Assembly (NCBI GenBank): GCA_017412265.1
Contig: JAFPYK010000251.1
Location: 1-8,599, forward strand
Direction of reading: 5' to 3'
DNA length: 8,599 bases
Origin: Lachnospiraceae bacterium
GTDB taxonomy: Bacteria; Bacillota; Clostridia; Lachnospirales; Lachnospiraceae
The translations under genes and the position numbers were made by a program. How positions within the stretch are numbered: position 1 is the first letter of the stretch; each line of letters begins with the position of its first letter. Positions 1-5,729 of this stretch are shown here, piece by piece. A model generated the notes under the pieces. That model saw only the letters and a list, made by a program, of their open reading frames with translations, did not search any database and was not told the origin of the DNA.

Positions 1-43
1 CGCTTAAGACCGGATCATATCCTTCGGGCAGAATTAAAGCCAT
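1..43 (-). CDS. 5' end of a divergent gene, possibly aspartate-ammonia ligase (partial)
   Basis: Only the first 14 codons lie in the window, read leftward from an ATG at 43-41; the peptide begins MALILPEGYDPVLS. A GGGGG ribosome-binding site (56-52 on the minus strand) sits 8 nt before this ATG, and a good promoter lies further upstream, so a real gene start is well supported. Another ATG at 48-46 is out of frame and meets a stop after four codons. The 'LIxPExYxPxL' beginning resembles my memory of clostridial AsnA proteins, which make asparagine from aspartate and ammonia, but 14 residues cannot settle it. The existence of a gene start is likely; the identity is a weak guess. Confidence 0.45.
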   Translation of the reverse strand, partial: MALILPEGYDPVLS

Positions 44-76
44 ATCATGTTCCCCCTTTTGCTGCTGATGTTTCGT

Positions 77-105
77 AGTATAACAATAGATGTCAAAAAG
101 TGCAA
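77..105 (-). promoter_or_regulatory. Minus-strand extended -10 promoter for the divergent gene
   Basis: On the minus strand, TTGCAC (105-100) is followed after exactly 17 bp by TATACT (82-77). The bases just before the -10 are TGT, giving the TGn extended -10 element. The start of transcription would fall near 70, leaving a short leader of roughly 27 nt before the ATG at 43. A TTGACA also occurs closer to the -10 on the same strand (about 96-91), but its spacing of 8 bp is too short to use. Confidence 0.65.
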
Positions 106-143
106 ATCATTCCCGAAAAAGCTTGATTTTTTAGGAAATTCTC

Positions 144-172
144 TTGCAAAGAAAGGAGCATTGTGCTAAAGT
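144..172 (+). promoter_or_regulatory. Probable promoter of the rimP-nusA-infB operon
   Basis: TTGCAA (144-149) is followed after 17 bp by TAAAGT (167-172), preceded by TGC, an extended -10 element. The -10 matches TATAAT at four of six positions, and the TG extension and ideal spacing compensate. The stretch just upstream (about 119-140) is AT-rich with a T-run, as an UP-like element would be. Transcription would start near 179, about 18 nt before the leader hairpin. Organisms of this type often have further promoters, so this need not be the only one. Confidence 0.6.
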
Positions 173-196
173 AGCATTGTTATAAGGTAACTGGTC

Positions 197-226
197 AAGA
201 GCGGAGCGAATCCGCTCTTTCCTTTT
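197..226 (+). terminator. Terminator-like hairpin in the operon leader, candidate NusA-dependent attenuator
   Basis: AAGAGCGGA (197-205) pairs perfectly with TCCGCTCTT (211-219) around a 5-nt GCGAA loop. It is followed by T-rich sequence broken by two C residues (TTTCCTTTTG from 218). This is the form of an intrinsic terminator, placed between the predicted promoter and rimP, so it would stop part of the transcripts before the operon. In Bacillus subtilis, nusA is reported to be autoregulated by NusA-stimulated termination in its 5' UTR without an antiterminator, and NusA-dependent terminators there tend to have interrupted U-tracts. The position and broken T-tract fit that model. No competing antiterminator was found by eye. 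Attenuation here is inference. Confidence 0.6.
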
Positions 227-267
227 GCCATATGGCAGGCAGCCCGCGCGTCCGTGCGCCGGCGCCT
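226..267 (+). other. Palindromic and GC-rich part of the rimP leader
   Basis: After the terminator-like hairpin comes a perfect 12-bp palindrome, TGCCATATGGCA (226-237). A GC-rich stretch follows in which GCGCG (246-250) can pair with TGCGC (255-259, one G-T wobble) around TCCG; AGGC (237-240) and GCCT (264-267) could close an outer stem. The stretch does not match any riboswitch I know. An in-frame ATG at 232 would add 21 residues to RimP but has no ribosome-binding site before it, so I treat the region as untranslated. Confidence 0.35.
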
Positions 268-280
268 GATTATGAGAAAA

Positions 281-286
281 AAGGAG
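281..286 (+). promoter_or_regulatory. Ribosome-binding site choosing the TTG start of rimP
   Basis: AAGGAG, preceded by an A-run, lies 8 nt before TTG 295-297. It gives that TTG priority over the in-frame ATG at 232, which has none, and over the GTG at 286, which overlaps the site itself. Confidence 0.8.
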
Positions 287-294
287 TGAAGGGC

Positions 295-762
295 TTGGCA
301 AAGCGCGAAGAGATCGAACGGCAGGCAGAGAACCTGATCCTGCCAGTGCTTAAGGAGCATCGGTTTGAGCTCTGGGACACGGAATATGTGAAGGAAGCAG
401 GTACCTGGTATCTGCGCTATTACATCGACAAAGAGGGCGGTATCACCATCGACGACTGTGAGACCGTCAGCCGCAGAGTGAGCGACCTGCTGGATGAGAA
501 GGATTTCATCCCGGAAGCGTACATTCTGGAAGTGAGCTCGCCGGGACTCGGAAGACAGCTGAAGAAGCCCCGCGATTTCGAGCGGAGCCTCGGGGAAGAA
601 GTTGAGATCCGTCTCTTCCGCGCGGTGGAAGGATCCAAGGAATATACCGGCGTTCTTCGCGGGTATGACGAGAAGACCTTCACGATTGAATTTGAAGACG
701 GAGAAACGATGGTAATCGCAAGACCGGACGTAGCAGTGATCCGGCTGGCGTTTGATTTTTAA
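295..762 (+). CDS. rimP: Ribosome maturation factor RimP
   Basis: RimP is a cytoplasmic assembly factor needed for maturation of the 30S ribosomal subunit. From the TTG start at 295 the protein has 155 residues, the usual size for the family, and begins MAKREEIERQAE. The family signature LEVSSPGLGRQL lies at about residues 78-89, between the alpha/beta N-terminal domain and the SH3-like C-terminal domain (about 90-155, with the typical 'GxExVxIRLFR...GVLRGYDE...' strands). The first gene of the operon, it stops at 760-762, and that stop overlaps the ribosome-binding site of nusA (AAGGAGG, 761-767). Its expression should depend on readthrough of the leader hairpin at 197-226. An alternative start at ATG 232 is unlikely because it lacks a ribosome-binding site and gives an atypical N-terminus. 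Confidence 0.93.
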   Translation: MAKREEIERQAENLILPVLKEHRFELWDTEYVKEAGTWYLRYYIDKEGGITIDDCETVSRRVSDLLDEKDFIPEAYILEVSSPGLGRQLKKPRDFERSLGEEVEIRLFRAVEGSKEYTGVLRGYDEKTFTIEFEDGETMVIARPDVAVIRLAFDF

Positions 763-777
763 GGAGGATAACGGAAA

Positions 778-2085
778 ATGAATTCGGACTTATTACTGGC
801 TCTGGATCAGATCGAAAAAGAGAAGAATATCAGCAAAGAGATCCTGATCGAGGCGATGGAGAATTCCCTCGTCGCTGCCTGCAAGAATCATTTCGGCAAG
901 GCCGATAATATCTCAGTCAATATCAACCGCGAGACCGGTGAAGTCGGTGTCTTCGCGGCGAAGGAAGTCGTCGAGGAGGTGACCGACCCGGTCATGGAGA
1001 TCAGCGTCGAACAGGCCGCGAAGGATTTCCCCGATGCGCAGCTCGGCGATATCGTCCAGGTTGTGGTAACCCCTAAGAACTTCGGCCGCATCGCGGCCCA
1101 GAAGGCAAAGGGCGTGGTCGTGCAGAAGATCCGCGAGGAAGAGCGCAAGGTCTTATATCATCAGTATTCTGCGCTGGAGCGTGAAGTCATCACCGGCATC
1201 GTGCAGCGTTATGTCGGCGCGAATGTCGCGGTCAACCTCGGCAAGTGCGACGCGATCCTGACCGAGAAGGAGCAGGTCAAGGGCGAAGTCTTCCGCCCGA
1301 CCGAGCGCATCAAGGTCTACGTGCTGGAAGTTAAGGACACCCCGAAGGGACCCCGCATCTCGGTCTCCAGGACCCATCCGGATCTGGTGAAGAGACTGTT
1401 CGAGGCGGAAGTCACCGAGGTCCGCGACGGAACCGTCGAGATCATGGGCATCTCTCGTGAGGCGGGCTCCCGCACCAAGATGGCGGTATGGTCTTCCAAC
1501 CCGGACGTGGATCCGGTCGGCGCCTGTGTCGGCGTCAACGGAAGCAGAGTGAACGCGATCGTCGATGAGCTTCGCGGCGAGAAGATCGACATCATCAACT
1601 GGAGCGACGATCCGGCGACCCTGATCGAGAACGCGTTAAGCCCGGCCAAGGTGGTTTCAGTCACGATCTCGAGAGATCCCCTGGAGAAGGCTGCGCAGGT
1701 CATCGTACCGGATTACCAACTGTCCCTGGCCATCGGCAAGGAAGGACAGAACGCAAGGCTTGCCGCGCGTCTGACCGGCTACAAGATCGATATCAAGAGC
1801 CAGTCCCAGGCAGGCATGCTCTACACAAGAACCGGCGACGAGCCGACCCGCCGTACAGGACGCGTCCACTATGACGACGAGGACCTGTATTACGATAACG
1901 ATCATTATACCGAGGAGTATTCGGAGGACGAATACTACGAGGAAGGCGAATATACGGACGAATACTACGAGGATGAGTATTACGAGGACGGCGAGTACTA
2001 CGAGGATGAGAACGGTGAGTACTACGAGGACGAGTATTACGAAGAAGGCGAGTATGCAGATCCGGAAGACGGAGAGGAAAAATGA
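778..2085 (+). CDS. nusA: Transcription termination/antitermination factor NusA with a Tyr/acidic C-terminal tail
   Basis: NusA binds RNA polymerase and nascent RNA and modulates pausing, intrinsic termination and antitermination. The ATG at 778 follows AAGGAGG (761-767) by 10 nt. Domains in order: RNA-polymerase-binding N-terminal domain (about 1-125), S1 domain (about 135-200, ending with the conserved SRTHP), KH1 (about 201-280, GVNG loop at 242-245) and KH2 (about 281-345, GKEG loop at 320-323, then QNARLAARLTG). This core is complete and ordinary, close to the roughly 370 residues of B. subtilis NusA. Unlike that protein, it continues into a low-complexity tail (about 365-435) built from EYYED-like units, with 19 Tyr and 37 Asp/Glu in 71 residues. 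The tail is not the E. coli-type acidic repeat domain. The stop overlaps the start of ylxR by 4 nt. The leader hairpin suggests autoregulation. Confidence 0.96.
   Translation: MNSDLLLALDQIEKEKNISKEILIEAMENSLVAACKNHFGKADNISVNINRETGEVGVFAAKEVVEEVTDPVMEISVEQAAKDFPDAQLGDIVQVVVTPKNFGRIAAQKAKGVVVQKIREEERKVLYHQYSALEREVITGIVQRYVGANVAVNLGKCDAILTEKEQVKGEVFRPTERIKVYVLEVKDTPKGPRISVSRTHPDLVKRLFEAEVTEVRDGTVEIMGISREAGSRTKMAVWSSNPDVDPVGACVGVNGSRVNAIVDELRGEKIDIINWSDDPATLIENALSPAKVVSVTISRDPLEKAAQVIVPDYQLSLAIGKEGQNARLAARLTGYKIDIKSQSQAGMLYTRTGDEPTRRTGRVHYDDEDLYYDNDHYTEEYSEDEYYEEGEYTDEYYEDEYYEDGEYYEDENGEYYEDEYYEEGEYADPEDGEEK
1926..2065 (+). repeat. Degenerate short repeats encoding the NusA Tyr/Glu/Asp tail
   Basis: The 18-mer GGACGAATACTACGAGGA occurs exactly at 1926-1943 and 1956-1973, 30 bp apart. 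Diverged versions (GAGTACTACGAGGAY, GAGTATTACGARGAM) continue to about 2065. The protein unit is EYYE(D/E), with a period of about 5 or 10 residues. Such units can grow or shrink by slippage or unequal exchange, so tail length may vary between strains. All repeat lengths keep the reading frame. Confidence 0.75.
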
Positions 2086-2351
2086 TCAAGAAGGTACCGA
2101 TGCGCCAGTGCGTCGGCTGCCGTGAGCAGAAGAGCAAGCGAGAGCTCATCCGCATCATCCGCACGCCGGAAGGCGAAGTGACTGTGGACGCGACCGGGCG
2201 CAAGAACGGCCGGGGCGCTTACCTCTGCCCATCGCAGGAATGCCTTCAGAAGGCGCGAAAGAGCAAGGCTCTGGAGCGTTCTCTGAACGCGGAGATCCCC
2301 TCGGAGGTCTACGACGCACTGATGAAGGAGTTGGATCAGATTGAACAATAA
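2082..2351 (+). CDS. ylxR: YlxR/RnpM family RNase P modulator (DUF448)
   Basis: This 89-residue protein begins MIKKVPMRQCVGC and carries the family hallmarks: an N-terminal RxCxxC segment (Cys10, Cys13), the GRGAY motif (43-47) and a second Cys pair (Cys49, Cys54). In B. subtilis the homologue is reported to bind RNase P RNA and dampen its activity, hence the name RnpM. The four cysteines are noted, but metal binding is not shown by the sequence. Its ATG overlaps the nusA stop (ATGA, 2082-2085), so translation is probably coupled; a GGAGAGG at 2071-2077 serves as ribosome-binding site inside the end of nusA. Placement between nusA and ylxQ is the standard Firmicutes arrangement. Confidence 0.93.
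   Translation: MIKKVPMRQCVGCREQKSKRELIRIIRTPEGEVTVDATGRKNGRGAYLCPSQECLQKARKSKALERSLNAEIPSEVYDALMKELDQIEQ
2325..2330 (+). promoter_or_regulatory. Ribosome-binding site for the TTG start of ylxQ
   Basis: AAGGAG inside the end of ylxR lies 10 nt before TTG 2341. No ATG or GTG occurs early enough in this frame to replace it. Confidence 0.7.
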
Positions 2352-2637
2352 CATACTCACATATATCAGCCTGGCCCAGAAGGCCGGGAAATGTGCGAGC
2401 GGAGAATTCTCTGCGGAGAAGGCTGTCAAGGAACACAAAGCCTTCTGCGTGATTGTGGCGGAGGATGCTTCTGCCAACACCAGGAAGCTGTTTCAGGACA
2501 AATGTGCCTACCGCGGCATCCCCTGTTTCATCCGGTTTACGAAGGATGAACTCGGGAGGGCCATCGGGAAGCAGTCGCGGGCTTCGGCCGCGATCTGCGA
2601 CGAGGGGCTTGCCCGCGCGATCATAGAACGGATCTAA
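2341..2637 (+). CDS. ylxQ: YlxQ, L7Ae/L30e-family RNA-binding protein
   Basis: The 98-residue product belongs to the L7Ae/L30e/S12e fold family. It shows the N-terminal helix with 'ISLAQKAGKCASGEFSAEKA' spacing typical of L7Ae-like proteins, then 'AFCVIVAEDASANTRKLFQDKC' and a C-terminal 'GKQSRASAAI' segment. Family members bind structured RNA, often kink-turns, but the cellular partner of YlxQ is not established. Translation starts at TTG 2341, overlapping the end of ylxR by 11 nt, so the two are likely coupled. Its neighbours (ylxR, infB) suggest a role with ribosome or RNase P RNA; that is inference. Confidence 0.9.
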   Translation: MNNNILTYISLAQKAGKCASGEFSAEKAVKEHKAFCVIVAEDASANTRKLFQDKCAYRGIPCFIRFTKDELGRAIGKQSRASAAICDEGLARAIIERI

Positions 2638-2639
2638 GT

Positions 2640-2653
2640 CCGGCATCTGCCGG
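2640..2653 (+). other. Small hairpin just upstream of the infB ribosome-binding site
   Basis: CCGGC (2640-2644) can pair with GCCGG (2649-2653) around an ATCT loop. The same stretch contains a direct repeat CCGGCAT (2640-2646 and 2650-2656). It ends three bases before AGGAGG (2657-2662). With only 5 bp and no T-run it is not a terminator. It could affect ribosome access to infB or be an RNA processing site, but may be chance. Confidence 0.3.
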
Positions 2654-2666
2654 CATAGGAGGTATA

Positions 2667-5600
2667 ATGGCTAAAATTAAGATACATGAACTTGCAAAAT
2701 CTCTGAATCAGAACAGCAAGGATATCGTTGCTTTTCTGAACCAGAAAGGACTCGACATCAAAAGTCATATGAGCAGCATCGAGGATGAGGCGATCCGGAT
2801 GGTGCTGCAGGAGTTTGCCCCGCGTGCCGCGAAGAGCGCGGAGCCGGAAGAGGAGGCAGAGCCTGCCGTTGTCCCGGCAGAGGAAGCTGCTCCTGTACGC
2901 CCGGCGAGACGTCCTGCCGCTCCCGAGGGAGGCGAGCGTGTCCGCAGGCCCCGCCCGGAGGGTGCAGAGGCAAGACCGGAAGGAAGCCGCCCTGTGCGCC
3001 GCCGTCCCGACGGTTCCATCGTTCGCCCCGACGGCACGATTGTCCGTCCCGACGGTACGGTGATGAAGCCCGTGCGGCGTGACGCCGAGGGACGTCCGAT
3101 CCGTCCGGAGGGAAGCCGCCCTGTGCGCCGCCGCCCGGATGGCACGATCGTACGCCCCGACGGAACGATGGTGCGCCCTGACGGAACGGTCTTAAAGCCG
3201 GTCCGCCGCGACGCGGAAGGACGCCCGATTCGTCCGGAAGGCGCCAAGACCGTGAAGCCGGAGGCAGAATCCCAGCCCGCAGCCGAGGCACAGGCCCCGG
3301 CGAAGCAGCCGGAGACCCCGGAACCGGTCCAGACATTTGTCCCCGATGAGAAGCCTGCAGAGACTCCCGTCACCGCACCGGCCGCAGAGACGAAGCCTGC
3401 CCGTGAGGCGGCTCCGGTCAAGAAGGTCGTGCCTGTGACCGCAGAGGAGATCGCACGCCGGATCAGCGAGCGTTCCGCAGCCAACCGCGAGAACCGCAGA
3501 GACAGCCGCTCCGGCGACCGCCCGTCCAGAGGCGACGGCAGCCGGCAGGACGGCCAGCGCGGGCCTCGTGACGGCCGCAGAGGCGAAGGCAGAAATGACG
3601 GCCGCACCAATGACCGTCCTGGCAGAAACGACCGAAACGACCGCGGCGACCGCGACAACCGCGGTGACCGCAATGAGCGCGGAGGAGATTCCCGCGGCGA
3701 TTCCCGCAGCCAGGGCCAGCGCAAGTCCCGTCCCGCAGCATCTGCCGCGGCTCCGATGGATTTCGCTCCTTCCAAGGACAGCAAGAACCGCAAGGCTGCC
3801 GATCAGAAGAACAAAAACCAGAAGAACAACAAGTACGATAAAGGCAACAACAGCAAGTACCGTGACGATCTTCCGGATAACAAGAAGGATCCGAACCGCA
3901 AGGGCGCTTTCATCAAGCCTCAGGTAGCGGACAAGAAGCCGGAAGAGGAGATCAAGAGCATCGTCCTGCCGGAGACCATCACGCTTCGTGACCTGGCGGA
4001 CAAGATGAAGATCCAGCCTTCGGCCATCATCAAGAAATTCTTCCTGGAAGGCAAGATGTACTCGATCAACCAGGATTTAACCTATGAAGAGGCAGAGGAG
4101 ATCGCCCTGGAGTATGACATCATCGCCGAGAAGGAACAGGTCGTGGATGTCATCGAAGAGATCCTGAAGGAAGACGAAGAAGACGAGTCCGAGATGGTCA
4201 AGCGTCCTCCGGTCGTCTGCGTCATGGGTCACGTCGACCACGGCAAGACCTCCCTTCTGGATGCCATCCGTTCGACCAACGTGACGGCGCGTGAGGCCGG
4301 CGGCATCACTCAGCACATCGGTGCTTCCGTCGTTACGATCAACGGTGAGAAGATCACCTTCCTGGATACCCCGGGACATGAGGCATTTACCTCCATGCGT
4401 ATGCGAGGCGCTCAGTCGACCGATATCGCGGTCCTGGTTGTCGCAGCAGACGACGGCATCATGCCTCAGACCATTGAAGCCATCAACCATGCAAAGGCAG
4501 CCGGTGTCGAGATCATCGTCGCCGTCAACAAGATTGATAAAGAGAGCGCCAATGTGGACCGCGTCAAGCAGGAGCTTACCGAGTACGGCCTGATCGCAGA
4601 AGACTGGGGCGGCAGCACGGTTGTCGTGCCTGTCTCCGCCAAGACCGGCGAAGGCATCAGCAACCTGCTGGAGATGATCCTCCTGACCGCGGAGGTCATG
4701 GAGCTGAAAGCCAACCCGAACCGCAAGGCCAGAGGCCTGGTCATCGAGGCGAAGCTGGACAAGGGCCGCGGTTCTGTGGCGACCGTCCTCGTTCAGAAGG
4801 GTACCCTTCACAACGGAGACGCGATCGTCATCGGATCGTCCTTCGGCCGGATCCGTGCGATGTCCGACGATAAGGGCAGGCGCCTGAAAGAAGCCGGTCC
4901 TTCCACGCCGGTAGAGATCATCGGCCTTTCGGAGGTTCCGGAAGCCGGCGAGGTCTTCATGGTGGAAGACAACGAGAAGGAAGCCCGCGCCATCGCAGCC
5001 GCCTATGTCACGCAGAACAAGGAGAAGCTGCTGGCCGGAACCAAGTCCAAGATGTCTCTGGACAGCCTCTTCGAGCAGATCCAGGAGGGCAATCTGAAGG
5101 AGCTGAACCTGATCGTCAAGGCCGACGTACAGGGCTCCGTCGAGGCGGTCCGCCAGAGTCTGGAGAAACTGTCCAACGAGGAAGTGGCCGTACGTGTCAT
5201 CCACGGCGCGGTCGGCAATATCAACGAGTCCGATGTCACCCTTGCGAGCGCGTCCAACGCCATTATCATCGGCTTCAACGTGAAGCTGGATAACCTGGCC
5301 AAGGATCTGTCCGAGCAGGAGAAGGTCGATGTCCGCCTGTACCGTGTCATTTACAACGCGATTGAGGATATCGAGGCAGCCATGAAGGGCATGCTGGATC
5401 CGGTATTCGAGGAGAAGATCCTCGGCCATGCGGAGATCCGCCAGGTCTTCAAGGCGTCCGGCGTCGGTTCGATCGCCGGCTCCTATGTGCGTGACGGTAA
5501 GATCATCCGCGGCTCCAAGGCGAGAATCACACGTGACGGCAAGGTCATCTTCGACGGCCCGATCGCCTCTCTGAAGCGGTTCAAGGACGATGTCAAGGAA

Positions 5601-5702
5601 GTGGCCACCGGTTACGAATGCGGCCTCGTATTTGAGAAATTCAACGACGTTCAGGAGCTGGATCAGGTGGAAGTCTATACCATGGTGGAAGTACCGCGCT
5701 GA
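2667..5702 (+). CDS. infB: Translation initiation factor IF-2 with a very long N-terminal extension
   Basis: IF2 is the GTPase that brings formylmethionyl-tRNA to the 30S subunit and promotes subunit joining. The ATG at 2667 follows AGGAGG after 4 nt. The protein has 1011 residues, long beside roughly 716 in B. subtilis and 890 in E. coli. Order: IF2N domain (about 1-50); Ala/Glu/Pro linker (51-103); two 43-residue repeats (104-146, 147-189); Pro/Ala/Glu linker (about 197-255); predicted helix (about 256-275); Arg/Asp/Gly/Asn block (273-355); Lys/Asn block (about 370-412); second IF2N domain (about 430-485). The G domain has GHVDHGKT (521-528), GGITQHIG (545-552), DTPGHE (567-572), NKID (621-624) and SAK (657-659), all intact. 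Domains II, III and the fMet-tRNA-binding C-terminal domain follow to residue 1011. The extension before the G domain is about 510 residues. Gaps to ylxQ and rbfA are 29 and 27 nt. Confidence 0.97.
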   Translation: MAKIKIHELAKSLNQNSKDIVAFLNQKGLDIKSHMSSIEDEAIRMVLQEFAPRAAKSAEPEEEAEPAVVPAEEAAPVRPARRPAAPEGGERVRRPRPEGAEARPEGSRPVRRRPDGSIVRPDGTIVRPDGTVMKPVRRDAEGRPIRPEGSRPVRRRPDGTIVRPDGTMVRPDGTVLKPVRRDAEGRPIRPEGAKTVKPEAESQPAAEAQAPAKQPETPEPVQTFVPDEKPAETPVTAPAAETKPAREAAPVKKVVPVTAEEIARRISERSAANRENRRDSRSGDRPSRGDGSRQDGQRGPRDGRRGEGRNDGRTNDRPGRNDRNDRGDRDNRGDRNERGGDSRGDSRSQGQRKSRPAASAAAPMDFAPSKDSKNRKAADQKNKNQKNNKYDKGNNSKYRDDLPDNKKDPNRKGAFIKPQVADKKPEEEIKSIVLPETITLRDLADKMKIQPSAIIKKFFLEGKMYSINQDLTYEEAEEIALEYDIIAEKEQVVDVIEEILKEDEEDESEMVKRPPVVCVMGHVDHGKTSLLDAIRSTNVTAREAGGITQHIGASVVTINGEKITFLDTPGHEAFTSMRMRGAQSTDIAVLVVAADDGIMPQTIEAINHAKAAGVEIIVAVNKIDKESANVDRVKQELTEYGLIAEDWGGSTVVVPVSAKTGEGISNLLEMILLTAEVMELKANPNRKARGLVIEAKLDKGRGSVATVLVQKGTLHNGDAIVIGSSFGRIRAMSDDKGRRLKEAGPSTPVEIIGLSEVPEAGEVFMVEDNEKEARAIAAAYVTQNKEKLLAGTKSKMSLDSLFEQIQEGNLKELNLIVKADVQGSVEAVRQSLEKLSNEEVAVRVIHGAVGNINESDVTLASASNAIIIGFNVKLDNLAKDLSEQEKVDVRLYRVIYNAIEDIEAAMKGMLDPVFEEKILGHAEIRQVFKASGVGSIAGSYVRDGKIIRGSKARITRDGKVIFDGPIASLKRFKDDVKEVATGYECGLVFEKFNDVQELDQVEVYTMVEVPR
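2976..3233 (+). repeat. Two tandem 129-bp repeats inside infB
   Basis: Unit 1 is 2976-3104 and unit 2 is 3105-3233, each 43 codons (residues 104-146 and 147-189), running from PEGSRPVRRR to AEGRPIR; a partial third unit (PEG) follows. Each contains three heptads of the form RPDG(S/T)xV. By codon, 23 of 43 positions differ between the units but only three change the amino acid (Ser/Thr, Ile/Met, Met/Leu). The first nine codons are nearly identical. Confidence 0.92.
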
Positions 5703-5715
5703 TCCTCATAAGACT

Positions 5716-5721
5716 GGAGAG
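5716..5721 (+). promoter_or_regulatory. Ribosome-binding site for the TTG start of rbfA
   Basis: GGAGAG lies 8 nt before TTG 5730. No ATG or GTG is available in frame near the conserved N-terminus. Confidence 0.7.
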
Positions 5722-5729
5722 CGATTGCA

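Noticed and set aside
232..294. N-terminal extension of RimP from ATG 232.
   Set aside because: No ribosome-binding site precedes it; it lies in a palindrome right after the terminator-like T-tract, and the TTG at 295 has an excellent site and gives the usual protein length.
1871..2125. Basic Arg/Thr-rich frame overlapping the NusA acidic tail and running past its stop.
   Set aside because: It is the shifted reading of the GAGTACTACGAG repeats; no slippery heptamer or ribosome-binding site was seen to support translation.
2663..2668. TATAAT overlapping the infB start codon.
   Set aside because: No -35 at 16-18 bp upstream (CCGGCA there); it arises from the ribosome-binding site and ATG junction.
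2765..3793. Long minus-strand open frame with PSGRT repeats opposite the infB linker.
   Set aside because: It mirrors the repeat and Arg-rich codons of infB on the other strand; it shows no ribosome-binding site or recognisable fold, and infB is certain.
3568..3927. Ala/Thr-rich + strand frame inside the infB Arg-rich block.
   Set aside because: A shifted reading of low-complexity CGN/GAC/GGC codons, with no independent start signal.
4077..5429. 450-codon minus-strand open frame opposite the IF2 G domain.
   Set aside because: Codon bias (GC-rich third positions) opens the antisense frame; the product is Leu/Asp/Gly/His-rich without a recognisable domain.
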